Program-made: the position numbers and the translations under genes
Notes under the pieces: generated by a model
Databases searched by the model: none
Told to the model about the DNA's origin: nothing
What the model saw: only the letters and a program-made list of their open reading frames with translations
Part shown: positions 13,003-24,465 of the stretch, in pieces
Layout: each line of letters opens with the position of its first letter
How positions within the stretch are numbered: position 1 is the first letter of the stretch
Source: Molossus alvarezi
Lineage: Eukaryota; Chordata; Mammalia; Chiroptera; Molossidae
DNA: 64,000 nucleotides
Reading direction: 5' to 3'
Assembly: GCA_037176705.1 (NCBI GenBank)
Contig: CM073891.1
Coordinates: forward strand, 93,082,327 to 93,146,326

Positions 13003-13150
13003 GGCTGCAGAGTAGTGGTTAGAAATTCAAGAGCAGGAGGCTCAGTGTGGATCTGAAGATCTACTCTAAGCTGTGTGGCTTTTCACAAGTTACATAACTT
13101 CTCTGTGGTTTAGTTTCAGCATCGGAAAATCGAGTTTAAAAATAGTAGCA
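13003..13150 (+). mobile_element. MIR element
   Basis: Clear MIR order: 'cagagtagtggttagaa', 'aagctgtgtggcttttcac', 'aagttacataacttctctgt', 'ggtttagtttcagcatc' and 'ggaaaat'. This is an ancient tRNA-derived mammalian SINE, intact through its core. Confidence 0.85.
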
Positions 13151-13645
13151 AGAAATTAGATATCACCTCATACCCACAAGGTTGGCTACTGATAAAATCG
13201 AAACTGGCCAATCAATGTTCTCTCTCATCCATGTTTCTCTCTCTCTCTTTCTCTCACTTCCTCTCTCTATAAAATCAATAAAGGAAAAAAAAATATTTAA
13301 AAAAAAAAGAAAAAGAAATTCTGACAACATGGATGAATCTTGAAGACATTATGCTAAGTGAAATAAGCCAGTCATGAAAAGACAATATAATCCCATGTAT
13401 ATGAGGCATCTGGAGAAACCAAGTTCATAGAAGTAGAAAGTAGAACGGTGATTTTCAGGAGATGGGAAAAGAAGAAAATGCAGGGTTATTGTTGAATAAG
13501 CATAGAATTTCAGTTTGGCAGGTTGAAAATGTTTTGGAGGTTGTTTGCACAACAATGTGAATATAATTAACACTATTGAACTGCACACATAAGAAATGGT
13601 AAATTTTGTTATGCAGTTTTTAACTAAAATAAAAAATAATTTTAA
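13151..13645 (+). mobile_element. L1M 3' end with nested SINE fragment
   Basis: Left part 'gatatcacctcatacccaca' is the ORF2-end phrase that precedes the 3'UTR. After the SINE piece it resumes at 'aacatggatgaatcttgaag', 'gctaagtgaaataagccag' and 'cactattgaactgcac', ending 'aactaaaataaaaaat'. About 150-200 bases of the expected L1 are missing between the two parts, so a deletion accompanies the SINE piece. Confidence 0.75.
13204..13310 (+). mobile_element. 5'-truncated Ves SINE, type A (tail half)
   Basis: Only the 3' half is present: 'ggccaatcaatgttctctctc', the CT-rich body, then 'aaaatcaataaagg' and A-tail. The tRNA head is absent. Confidence 0.85.
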
Positions 13646-13696
13646 TAATGTTATTCAGTTTATGGGGCAAATGTGAATGTTAATGATAAGTTAAAA

Positions 13697-13850
13697 CCCG
13701 GCCAGTGTGGCTCAGTGGATTGAGCATCGTCCCACGGACTGAAAGGTCCTACTTCGATTCCTTGTCAGGGCACATGCCTGGGTTGCAGGCTCGGTCCCGA
13801 GTAGCGGGAGTACAGGAGGCAGCTGATAGATGTGTCTCTCTCCCATCGAT
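13697..13850 (+). mobile_element. Ves SINE, type A, 3'-truncated
   Basis: Head 'cggccagtgtggctcagtgg', B-box region 'cgattccttgtcagg', second B-box-like 'ggctcggtcccgag', then 'cccatcgatgttcc', where it stops without tail. It passes directly into antisense L1. Confidence 0.88.
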
Positions 13851-14790
13851 GTTCCATTCCATAAATGTACCACAGCTTTTTAATCCACTCATCTATCGAT
13901 GGACACTTAGGCTACTTCCAGATCTTAGCAATTGTAAATAGCGCTGCTATGAACATAGGGGTACATATATTCTTTCTGATTGGTGTTTCAGGCTTCTTAG
14001 GATATATTCCTAGAAGTGGGATCACTGGGTCAAATGATCAATTTTCAATTTTTTGAGGAAACACTATACTGTTTTTCATAGTGGCTGCACCAGTCTGCAT
14101 TCCCACCAGCAGTGTAATAGAGTTCCCTTTTCTCCACACCCTCACCAGAACTTGTTGTTTGATGATTTATTGATGGCAGCCATTCTGGCAGGTGTGAGGT
14201 GATATCTCATAGTTGTTTTAATTTGCATCTCTCTGATGACTAGAGATGTTGAGCATTTTTTTATATGTCTCTTAGCCATTTGTATGTCCTGTTTAGAGGG
14301 CTGTCTATTTAGGTCCTCTGACCATTTTTTCTTTTTAAAATAGTAACTACAATTTTTAAAATATATATATATATTTTTATTGATTTTAAAGAGAGAGGAT
14401 GGGAGAAAGAGAGAGAGTTAGAAACATTGATGAGAGAGAACATCGATTGGCCACCTCCTGCATGTCCTTTACTGGGGATTTGGCCCACAACTTGGGCATG
14501 TGTCCTGACTGGGAATCAAACTGGCGACCTCTTGGCGCATGGGTTGATCTCCAACCACCGGCCGGACCTTTGCCCAATTTTTAATTGGGTTCTTTGTCTT
14601 CCTTTTGTTGAGTTGTATGAGTACTTTATATATTTTGGAAATTAACCCCTTATCTGTTGTATTGTTGGTAATTATGCTCTCACATATAGTGGGTTCCCTT
14701 TCCATCTGGATGGTTGTTTCTTGCACTGCAAAGAAGCTTTTTAATTTGATGTATTAATTTTTCCTGTGTTTCTCTCGCCTTAGGTGTTTA
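13851..14790 (-). mobile_element. L1 ORF2 3' fragment, antisense, interrupted by SINE
   Basis: Plus-strand text such as 'gtaccacagctttttaatcc', 'ctgctatgaacataggggta', 'gtggctgcaccagtctgcat' and 'tttgcatctctctgatga' is the complement of the C-terminal ORF2 region. The 3'UTR and tail are missing on the left, where it abuts a truncated SINE. The 5' end of the fragment is near 'ctcgccttaggtg'. Closely related to the L1 pieces at 23.2-25.3 kb. Confidence 0.85.
14340..14566 (-). mobile_element. Ves-type SINE, type A, antisense in L1
   Basis: The complement starts from the CCGGCCGGTGG-like head and runs through the second B-box region to the 'cgatgttctctctcatc' body and a T/AT-rich tail on the left. 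It splits the L1 phrase 'gaccatttttt ... cccaatttttaattggg'. The target-site duplication is short and diverged, so the edges are good to about 10 bases. Confidence 0.85.
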
Positions 14791-17071
14791 TTTTTATTTT
14801 TATTTTTACAGAGATGCATTACTCTTGCCCACCTTCTTTCCCTTTACTTATAAACTGTAATTTCAGAAATAAAATTGGCAAAATCAAGATTAAGGTATGT
14901 TTTATGTTTATCTAGATTTAAGAAAAAAATAGAACCATCAAATCTAGCTGTGATTTCTATGATGTTCTATCATTTCTCTCATGATCTGTCATTTTTATAT
15001 GTAATGGAAGAATTTTTAGTTCTGTCTTGTGTGCAGGCTTACCAAGACTGCTTTTTTGCACATGATTGAGAATTGCTTTGCAATCTTTTCCTGTGTTACC
15101 ATTTTCATAACAGTGTGGACTAGCCCACTGCCAATCTTTAGTCTGTTGCTACAAAATATGTACGTTGCTCTAGGATATAAATTTTCATCTTCAGGGGTGT
15201 AATGGGATATAGATGGGTAATCTAAATTTTAAAGATGAAAAACCAAGTAAAAATCTATTCTACAAAATGTCATAACATGCTATATACCTGAAAAAGAATT
15301 CTTATGGAACCCCTTCATCACTGTAGCAGCTGTGATTGCAATCATTTTTAAATGATGTGTTCTACCAAAAGGAGTTGATCACATACTTTATGCAAAGTTA
15401 GAGTACCCAAATATATTTCCTTGTCTTATTTTGTCACCATATGAATGAAAGCTTATCTGCTGCTTTCTATAATGTCTAAAAAAATCACATACACTCCATC
15501 AATGTAAAACAGTTTCTGCCCTTGAAGCCCAGCCCTGAATCACTCAGCTACGATTCATATGGTGGGTGTGTTCCTTCCCAGTAATAAGCTATAGCTACAT
15601 GTATTGACATGTAACTTTTAGAAAACATATAGTAATTCCAAAATATCCTCATCGATTGTGGCAATATTCTGTTAATAGATTTGAATCATTCTGAGAATGT
15701 AGTGCTTTTTTTCTTGTAAAATTTTTCCAGAGAACTACTAGGTTTTCTATTACTCTTTATTCATAAACTGGAAAGAATTAAATTATTTCTGTTAGGTTGA
15801 GGACACTAGTCTTTTTTTCATTTTGAAAAATATAATGAGGCAGTAAAGGTGATGTGTCTACTACATGTCTAGTCTATGTGGCTAAGGTGTATAACTTCTA
15901 CAGAGAGAGTTCCTGCTGCATCCATTAAATTATAAATTTATTCAGAAAGTGTTCACATACTTAACTATGAATACAAGATTCACCCCTGTAAGAACGGTCC
16001 ACGGTTTTTCCTACAGAAAATTAAATGTGCCTACTCCTGAGTTTTAGCACTTGCTACACTCTACCTTCTTTTGGCCCCATCTACATAGGTTATAATGAGT
16101 CTGTCTTAAACCACATTTCAAAGAATTTCTAGTTTTTCCTAAAATACCAAATGTTGTTTTTTTTGTTTTGTTTTGTTTATTTTGTTTTTATCATCTACCA
16201 TAGCCTATTTGGTTGGAACCCAGAACTGCCACTAACTTCTTTCATTTTCCTTCTCTGTGATTTGGATTTGGATTTAGATTTAAATTTAAATTGGCTTTCC
16301 ATCCATCCCTGACTCTGATTCTTTATTGGTGGAGAAATCCTGGTGGGAAAGCCCATGTAAAACAACCATCACCCACAAAACTTTCCAATGAAGAACCCCT
16401 TGCTGTCACGCAGATTGCCCACTAAACCCTGATTACCTGTGTTGCGTATCACAGCTCCCTGTGCACGGAATGGCCTAGTTCTCGCTCCTCCTTTGCTATG
16501 CTTCTGAATTCGGGTTGGTTATTTTAAATCTGTTCCTAGAGGCAGTTTTCCACCCGGGTTTCTGATCTTCCCTTTCTGATGAGTTGCATGGATATTTACT
16601 CCCTTCCTACCTCATGTGTACCCTTGTCTGGTGGCAAGAACTATAGGGATAATACATTAGGACTGGACTTGAAATGGTTTTAACATATATTTTATGCACA
16701 AAGACAGTGCTATTTGTGAAACATAAATCACATGTATTTATATTATACTGTATTATTTTAAAAATAATTCTTACAAAAGGCTTGTTAATTAAGCAATGAT
16801 TAGCTACATTCTCAACTAATAATAGAGATGTTTACTGTTTTTCCTTATAACAACATAATAAAATTATTATGGCCAATCTTATGTTTTATTAATGAAATAT
16901 TTCAGTCTATTATACACTGAATCTAGGCTTTTAGCAAGCCCTCCATCTACTAACCTTATTTAGATACAAATTCCATTTTGTCCTTTTAGAAAATATCTGC
17001 TTTATATCATCTCTAACTTCTCTTAATACATATATATTTTAGAATTGTAATAAGAGTTTATTTACAACCCT
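14791..17071. other. Unassigned DNA
   Basis: Mostly AT-rich. Features seen: (TTTTA)n at about 14790-14810, a T/G-rich run at 16156-16192, and (GATTTG/A)n-like DNA at 16258-16285. The 16300-16660 part is GC-richer, but no gene or repeat is recognised. Confidence 0.5.
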
Positions 17072-17824
17072 GCCAGGAAGCAAGATCTCAAACCTTGGTT
17101 CAAAGAGAAACAATTTTGAGGTATATTTTATACGTTTGGAATTTAAGAAGGAGTATAAGAAAGATTATATAAAGGTGGGAGAAAGCAAGGCAGTGACTGG
17201 GTTACAGGATGGTTAACAAGATTACATGATCTCTTGAGGATGGTTAAGCTTCTGAGAGGTCTCGATGTCTTAGGGAGCTGTCTGCCTCTGTTGTCAACAG
17301 CTTCTCATCCCAGAGGAATCTCTGATTCCCTTGTAGGTTGAGGCAAGGGTAGGTGTCCATTCATAACTAGGTGCCTGATAAGGTCTCTTACAATGAGGTT
17401 GGAGAGTGTCCCTTTTTTTAAATGTCCTTTCAATGTCACCAGAACCACTATGCTTTCCATGGCATAGGTGCCTCTCTGCAGGTGCCCTGCCCCTTACAAA
17501 GAACTCTCCCTGGGGCTCCTGCTGGTTTCTCCGGATCCATTGCATTGCCGCACTGGACGCTTCTCAGACCCGGTCTCTACCACTCGGGATTCTGGGATCC
17601 AAGTTCACCTGATTTAAAGCGGTGAGTTGGTTGGGCACAATGACCCATGCTGGTACCTAGCACTGGGTCTGGGTTCATGGGGAGGTCCTGGGTGGGCTTC
17701 TTCAAAATCCTGTCAGCATGCCAAGTAAATGTTGATGTAAAAAAGACCCAAATTTGTAGAGAATTTTTATGAGTTTGGTTGAGCCAAACTGATGACATTG
17801 CTGGGAAGCAAGATCTCAAATGCT
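17072..17824 (-). mobile_element. LTR-like block bounded by a 21-base direct repeat
   Basis: GC-richer than its surroundings. The bounding repeat GGAAGCAAGATCTCAAA recurs near both ends (about 17075-17094 and 17801-17820), with flanking bases also similar. Read on the minus strand there are TATA-like motifs (TTTATATAATC near 17160; GTATAAAATATACC near 17120) upstream of the right-hand unit. An 80-codon minus-strand frame is unrecognised. This could be LTR remnants of an ERV with most internal sequence lost; I do not recognise the family. Confidence 0.35.
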
Positions 17825-18078
17825 CCCTCTCTTAATATGCTTTATTGTTGCATGTAATGCTGCACTACCTATTATTGAATCATAAAATAGCTATTATTTA
17901 TCAAATATAAACTTGGTAATACTATAGTTTTAATTTTCATACCATTAAGAGATAATTATTTAAATGCCATTATGTAACATGAAGAAGCTATGCAGTTAGA
18001 GAGATATATGTCTCATCCTATGTCACCAGGTCAGACTGCAAAAATCATGCTCTTCCCTCTCTCCTACCCCCCACTTTT

Positions 18079-18335
18079 GTTTTATCCTCACCCAAGGACA
18101 TTTTTTGCTTTTTGTTGTTGTTGTTGTTGTTCAAATAGAGCGGGAGGGAGAGAGAGGAAGAGAGAGAGAGAGAAACATTGACGTGAAAGGGACACATCCA
18201 GTGGCTGCCACCCGCACAACCCAACCAGGGCCGGGGACAAACTGCAACCGAGTTACATGCCCTTAGCAGGAACTGAATCCAGGTCTCTCTGGACCACAGG
18301 CCAACGCTCTAACCACTGAGCAAAACCGGCCAAGG
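18079..18335 (-). mobile_element. Ves-type SINE, type B, antisense
   Basis: On the plus strand it runs from 'tatcctcacccaaggacatt' (complement of the 3' signature) through the GA-rich body and 'ggccggggacaaactgcaac' to 'caaaaccggccaaggc' (head). A (TTG)n stretch sits in the tail region. Target-site duplications lie at 18061-18078 and 18336-18353. Confidence 0.93.
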
Positions 18336-18353
18336 CTTCTACCCCCTATTTTA

Positions 18354-19424
18354 ATGAGCCTGGCCACTTTATCCCTTTTTTATTCTGTTTTACACCTATC
18401 ACATTTATTTACAGAGTGCCAATTACTTCAAACCTAGATACCTGCTCACCTAGTTATTTACATATGCAAGAATGGGGACGGTAGTATACCACAAGAACCA
18501 GGCGATACAAACAGAAAACTTAATTTTGTGCTTCCCATAGTATGCCTCACCTTTAGTGTTAGAACCCCTTGCAGACATCAACACATATTGGCACCTTCAT
18601 GTTGTGCCAATACCACCAATATTTACAGAATAAGGCAACATATGGATAAAGGCAAATCTATATTTCATTATACCTGTCATGTTTTATTGTAGTAACCTAA
18701 CTGGAAACTTTATACACTATAAAGTTCATGTATATTAATGTTTAACTATGTAATTATAAACAGTATTATGTAATTGAAATGTATATCACAAATAATTATG
18801 TACATTATACCTATGTATATGTGAGTACTTATAAATTATATATAATTAGTAGACAGAAACACATATTAACATATATGTGTACATTAAAATACGGTTTTTA
18901 AATTCTGTTGCCAATGCTAAATTTGCATGATACTATCTCCTGTCTCCCACAGGCCCGCTTCCTCAATACACACACACACACACACACAGCAAAGGCAAGA
19001 CAAAAGTATGTTTTCTCCAAGGATTAACCATTTGGTTATGTTGTAGGTTAACCATTTGGTTATACTTTCTCTAATGAGTCGCATGTTTCTCTCTACTAGA
19101 TTCTACATTATTTATGCACATATGCATATGGGTGGTCCGGGGCCAGACCTCAAGGAAGGAGCAGCTACAGAAGGATTGGAAGAAACGTAAATGATTTTGG
19201 TGGTTACTATATAATTCTATAAAATTACCACACTTAAGATAAATGGATTTCATTGTAAATATATTTAGTACTTTAATTTGAAAATGACAAAATGGAAATA
19301 CAAATATAAATAATGTAAACAGATATGATATAGTTCAAGAACAAACTTCAGTGGAGTAAATTTTAAAACCTAATTAGCTGTATTAGGAAATTCTCGTATT
19401 GGGCATGAAGAAAGATGGATGACG
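18354..19424. other. AT-rich unassigned DNA with a CA microsatellite
   Basis: No gene recognised. A (CA)n run of about 10 units lies at 18968-18988. A direct repeat of 'aaccatttggttat' occurs twice at about 19027-19062. Confidence 0.6.
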
Positions 19425-20578
19425 TCTTAGTCCACTCAGGCTGCCACAACCAAATATTGCAGTCTGGGTGGCTTCAAGAACAACAGTTTCTTTCTCACAA
19501 TTCTGGAAGCTGGGAGGTCCAAGAACAAGATGCCAGCAAGACAGGTTTTATGCCAAGTCCTCTCCTCTTGGCTTATAGATGACCACCATTCCCTTGTGAA
19601 CTCACATGACGTCCTCTTTGTGCACACGTGGTGAGAGAAATCAAGGTCTGTGGTCTCCTCCTAGGAGGACACTCATCCCTTCATAATGATATCAGTGGGG
19701 AACCCTCTGTGACCCTACCTGTTGCCAGTGGAAGTGGAATTTTTGCAATGTCATAAGGGAAGGAATTTACTGAGACTCATATGGGAGAATGAGTAATATT
19801 TATTTCTGTGGAATTAAATTTCTGGGTTTCCAAGGTCCTATTTCCCTCTGTTGCGCTATGGAGAAAAGTCTAATCCTGTCTTCAGCAAGGCTAGGATTAA
19901 AGCCACTGCCCAAAGTTTCTGCTCCATCTTAAAGTCCAGTCTAGTCCAGTCCAGCATGTGGCTAACTGAGCTTGTGCTCCCAGCAGCAGTCCACTGCATG
20001 TGCGGTCCACATGGCCACGGGCCATGCTGCTGCTTAAGGCCACGTGGCTATGGAGGTGCACAGGTGAGTGCAAGGGCGAGCAAGGGCGCAAGAGGAGAGA
20101 GAGAACTCTTGTGTCTGTGTTGGGATTAGAACTAGGAGTTTAACCAATTAACCCTTCAGGGTTTCATGGGTTTGAGGTGGCTTCACCCCACGAGCCAATT
20201 ACCTTTTTTCTACTTTAGACTGACAAGCAGGCAGGCACCTTCCCTGTCATCCCGACTTCACTGTGCATGCGCAGATCTCCCTCTTCATTTGATCCCTTCC
20301 CCCAGTGATTTCCAGGGAATGGATGGCAGTTCCCTGTGAGATGTGAAACTACAGCTTCCTCAGCGACCATACTTAAAATGCCTGGCCTCCCCTTTGCTTT
20401 CCTCCCATTATCCATATCAACTAGCTAGTTACAAAGGTAACAATATCAGGGCCCCATCTTTAAGACTTTTCTTAACCTTAATTACCTCTTTATAGGCCCT
20501 ACTTCCAAATGCAGTCTGATTGGGCATTACCGTTTCAACATATGATTTTCGGAGAACACATTTTAGTACACAGCACAT
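19425..20578 (-). mobile_element. MLT1 LTR (ERVL-MaLR), antisense, split by a younger LTR
   Basis: Left part (to 19695): 'cttagtccactcaggctgcc', 'cagtctgggtggcttc', 'ttctcacaattctggaagct' and 'tgtgaactcacatgacg'. Right part (from 20450): 'accttaattacctctttata', 'ggccctacttccaaatgcag' and 'ttcaacatatgattttcgg', ending 'tagtacacagca'. These are consecutive parts of the complement of an MLT1 LTR. The break between them holds the solo LTR at 19696-20442. Confidence 0.85.
19696..20442 (-). mobile_element. Solo LTR of an endogenous retrovirus, family unnamed
   Basis: A 747-base insertion inside MLT1 with TG...CA ends (TGGGGAACCC on the left; GGTAACA on the right) and the identical target-site duplication ATATCAG at 19689-19695 and 20443-20449. 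No internal gag, pol or env sequence is present, so it is a solo LTR left by recombination. It shares blocks with the LTR at about 30468-31265, for example TGTTGCCAGTGGAAGTGG, a 'ctggactggact' motif (minus strand) and 'ccttcccccagtga'. The duplication length suggests a class II type element, but that is inference. Orientation is tentative. Confidence 0.75.
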
Positions 20579-20649
20579 GTGTCAAGGTATAATTTTTACT
20601 GCCCTTGTTTAGATTTTCTATCACTTTTTTTCTTTTATCTATTGTTCTT

Positions 20650-21545
20650 ATAAAACGTATACATGACAAAATTCAAAGCTCTGAAATAAGTTTAAAAATT
20701 TTGATACCATCATCTAACACAGAATATGGAAATTTTTCATACTCCAGAGATTCCACTCATATTGCATTCTGGGAAATTTACCCCTTCCAGAGACAAGCAC
20801 TTTCAGACTTCACTTGGCACAGTGTTTTTGAGATACAGCTGTGTTAGTGCGTTGTATTCATATACCATTCCTTTCTGTTCAACATAGTGCTATTGAGATT
20901 CATCCATGTTATTAGGTACATCAGAATGCATTCTTTTTCATTGTTAAGTATCATTTAATTGTTTTTGTTTTCTCATTGATGGATATCTGTGTTGTGCCCA
21001 ATTTTTGGCTACCATGAATAAGGCTAGTATGACCATTTTGGTACAAGACTTTTTGAAAACGTATATATTATCCCTTTTCTTGGGTAAATACATAGAAGTG
21101 GATACATAAGTGTTACATCATAGAAATGTGTTTCATTTACAAGAAATTGCCAGTTTTCCAAAATGGTGTACCTTTTGGAAAAGTAGCAGTGTGTGGGTGT
21201 TCTAACTGCTCCATTTTTTGCCAATATTTGCTATTGGCAGTCTTGTATTTTAGTCATGCTTGTGTATTTTCATTTGCTTTCTCAAATTAATTATGATTAA
21301 TATGCTTTCATGTACCTATTGATATTTTTATATCTTATTTTTTGAAACATTTATACAAATCGTATGCCTTTTTTGAGGAAGATGGTTTTTCTCCTTAATG
21401 GTGACCTGTAAGAATTCATTATGTAGACGAGAGACAAATCCTCTGTCAGCTAAATGTAATGTGAACCTTTTTTCGGTCTCTGTCTTGTCTATTTTATTAA
21501 TGGTGTGTTTTAATTCAATTGCTTGCTTTATCTTTGAAAGCCTGG
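20650..21545 (-). mobile_element. Old L1M ORF2 3' region, antisense
   Basis: Plus-strand phrases complementary to L1 ORF2 C-terminus: 'gagattcatccatgttatta', 'gctaccatgaataaggcta', 'cttgggtaaatacatagaag' and 'ttgccagttttccaaaatgg'. Much more diverged than the L1s at 23-30 kb, with no usable open frame. Confidence 0.75.
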
Positions 21546-23147
21546 TTTAGATTTTTGCTGTAATACATAGTGCAAATGCCTTGGCAGTTTCTCAGGAAAA
21601 AGAAGGGCAGATGAGGGCAACCCGAGGATAGGTTCGCTCTTGATTGATCCTGGAGATGTCGAACCACTTCTGTTCAAGCTGCTGTGGCCCTGAAGTCAGT
21701 GCTGACCTCCTAGGACTGCTCAAGAGACCCTAAGCATGGCAGACAAATGTGCATACCTTTTAACATTGTTGAGTTACTAAAATAAACTTACTAGTTTAAA
21801 GCACTGATTATGAAATTGCAATAGTTAGTATTAATTGATTCTTGTAACCATACAGTATAAATAAAATAAAATGATATGGAGGTTTCTTTTTAGTAATTTT
21901 ATTTTTTTGTTTAAAGCAACCACAGAGAATGAAAGAATGTGAGGTACGTACTAGTAGTAAATCAGTGGATTTTCTGGGCTTAGATTTAGCCATAGAATGA
22001 CTTTTTCTTATGTATACCCCTGGTCACAGCTGAATTTGCCCTTTGTGTCCTCCAGGCTGGACTACTGTGAGGAATTCTAATTAAGGGTTTCTTTAAGAGC
22101 TTCTCCTAAGTTTCCCAAGTTGCAACCAGAGGACAGCACAGCAGAGAGCTTGTTAAAGCCTCTGATTGCTAACAATGAGCTCCCCAAGGGAACCCAGCTC
22201 TGCCTCTGAACAATGCCTCCAGCTATGCAAACCTCCCAATGTGTTTCATTTGATATTAATGGCAGAAACACAACTCTTATTTACTGAAAACTCTCTCAGT
22301 CACTGAAAGATCGAGAATTTGGAAACTTTAAAGAAGACCTTATGGTATCCATGGCTTTTCCACTTAACATCTTTTATTCATTCCGATATGAAAGTCAGAG
22401 TCAGGTCAGCCTGAAAAGGAAAGGTAAGCCTATACTTATGTCTCTCTCTCACTACTCTCTCTGTCTCAAAGCACACTGACCGTCAAGTATTTATGTTTCT
22501 CTTCAGACAAAACAAACAAACATACAAGTTTATGTAATATATAAATATATATTATCTTATGTACATATAAGTGACAAGTATTTAACAGTTAAAATTACAG
22601 CCTCAAGACACAGAAATTAATGATGTTGCTTATAACACATTTTGGCATAACTGTCCCTTTGAAACTATTTGACCTCCCAGTACACAGATCTAAAGTTAGG
22701 TATTTATAGCCTATGCCTTGCTTAGCCCTTCCCTGAAGAGGAGAGGGTAAATGCAAAGTAAAGCCTGTTCTCTAACAAACATTTTGAGGTCTGCTAACAA
22801 GATGTCACATGCAGAATTGAGGGTATCTCAGTTCACATTCCTCCTTCCCACTCATTCTGATGCTAATGAGCATTGCAGTGGCCAAATGTCACTAGGAAGA
22901 GTCAGGAGAATATGGAACTAGTGTACTAGATGGGGGAAAATTTTGAATGAATGATTCTTGAACATTCACATTAGTACTTTACTTCGTTGTGTATGAACAT
23001 ACCCATGTTGTTTGCAACAAAGAATGTAGCTTAAGTTAACAAGGTAGATTATTAATCTAAATTCACAAGGTCATTAATCTTATTTGTGCTTTTGTAATAA
23101 ACAAAACATTTTAGCCCACCTACAGACTACTGAAGAGTATATCTTTC
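21546..23147. other. Unassigned DNA
   Basis: No gene or repeat recognised. Short minus-strand frames of about 61-64 codons (21808-21993, 22077-22271) have no recognisable motifs. A small (TC)n lies near 22441-22462. Confidence 0.5.
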
Positions 23148-23162
23148 ATACTTTATTTTTGT
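23148..23162. other. Left target-site duplication of the 7.1-kb L1 insertion
   Basis: ATACTTTATTTTTGT here matches 30268-30282 exactly. Everything between the two copies behaves as one L1-mediated insertion. Confidence 0.85.
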
Positions 23163-24176
23163 TTTGTTTTTTTGTTTCTTTTTAAATTTTTTATTTATTA
23201 GTTTTTTTCAGTGCAGATGTTTCTCATTTTCCCCCATTGACACCCTCCTCACCTTCCCCCACCCCGCCCCATCCCCAGCTTTGTTGTCTATGTTCACTGG
23301 TCATGCATACATGCCTGTAAGTTCTGTGGTTTATCTCTTCCACCTCAAAATCCCCCTCCTCTGAGGCTTGTCAGTCTATACCCCACCTCTATGTCTCTGG
23401 GTTAATTTGGTTCAGCAGTTTGTTTAGTTTATTATATTTCACAAATAAGTGAGATCATATGATACTTGTTTTTCTCTGCTTGGCTTGTTTTGCTTAGCAT
23501 AGTACTCTCCAGGTCCTTCCATGCAATCTCAAAGGATAAGAGATCTTTCTTTCTTAAAGCTGCATAGTACTCCATTGTGTACATGTATCACAGCTTTTTT
23601 ATCCACTCATCTACTGATGGACACTTGGGGCTGTTTCCAGATCTTAGCTATTGTAAATAGTGCTGCTATGAACATAGGGGTACATATATTCTTTCTGATT
23701 GATGTTTCAGGTTTCTTAGGGTATATTCCTAAAAGTGGGATCACTGGATCAAATGGCAGTTCAATTTTTAACTTTTTGAGGTAACACTATAGTGTTCCAC
23801 AGTGGCTGCACCAGTCTGCATTCCCACAAGCAGTGTACCAGAGTCCCCTTTTCTCTACACCCTCTCCAACACTTGTTGTTTGATGATTTGTTGATGGTGG
23901 CCATTCTGACAGGTGTGATGTGATACCTCATAGTTGCTTTAATTTGCATCTCTCTGATGATTAGTGATGTTGAGCATTTCTTCATTATCTCTTGGCGATT
24001 TGTATGATCTTTTTGGAGAAGTGTCTATTTAGGTCCTCTTTTTAATTGGGTTCATCTTCCTTTTGTTGTGTTGTATGAGCACTCTATATATTTTGGAAAA
24101 GTAACCCCTTATCTGATGCATCATTGGTGATTATGGTCTCCCACATACTGGTTTCCCTTTCCATTTTGATGGTTGT
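23163..24176 (-). mobile_element. Partial L1 (3'UTR plus ORF2 end), antisense, at the 3' end of the larger L1
   Basis: On the minus strand this is the C-terminal part of ORF2, a purine-rich 3'UTR ('ggggaaaatgagaaacatct') and an A-rich tail at 23163-23215. Frames near 23761-23985 encode the ORF2 phrase [18 protein letters not shown]. It is 5'-truncated exactly where the A-rich tail of the next L1 begins. It lies inside the single pair of duplications that also encloses the full L1, which suggests co-insertion. Confidence 0.85.
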
Positions 24177-24197
24177 TTCTTTCTTTCTTTCTTTCTT

Positions 24198-24244
<47 letters not shown>

Positions 24245-24247
24245 TTT
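24177..24247. repeat. (TTTCT)n(TTTA)n tail of the full L1
   Basis: A few TTTC units followed by about 16 TTTA units. On the minus strand it is the A-rich 3' tail of the L1 at 24248-30267. It now sits between two L1 segments. Confidence 0.93.
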
Positions 24248-24465
24248 TTGTTACAGATGTATCTCCTTTTCCCCCCACTGATTCCCCTCTCCCCCTCCCT
24301 CCCTGCCCTTTCCCCAGTTTGTTGTCCATGTCCATTGTTCATGCATAGATGCATATAAATTCTGTGGTTTATCTCTCCCTCACCACCCCCTCTTCTGGGG
24401 ATTGTCAGTCTGTACCCCACTCCCACGTCTCTGGGACTACCACATTCCTCAGACTGTTATGTTCA

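Noticed and set aside
23163..24176. Reading the partial L1 as an older L1 into which the full L1 inserted
   Set aside because: The sequence right of the full L1 (from 30283) is not a continuation of the partial L1, and the only duplication encloses both pieces.
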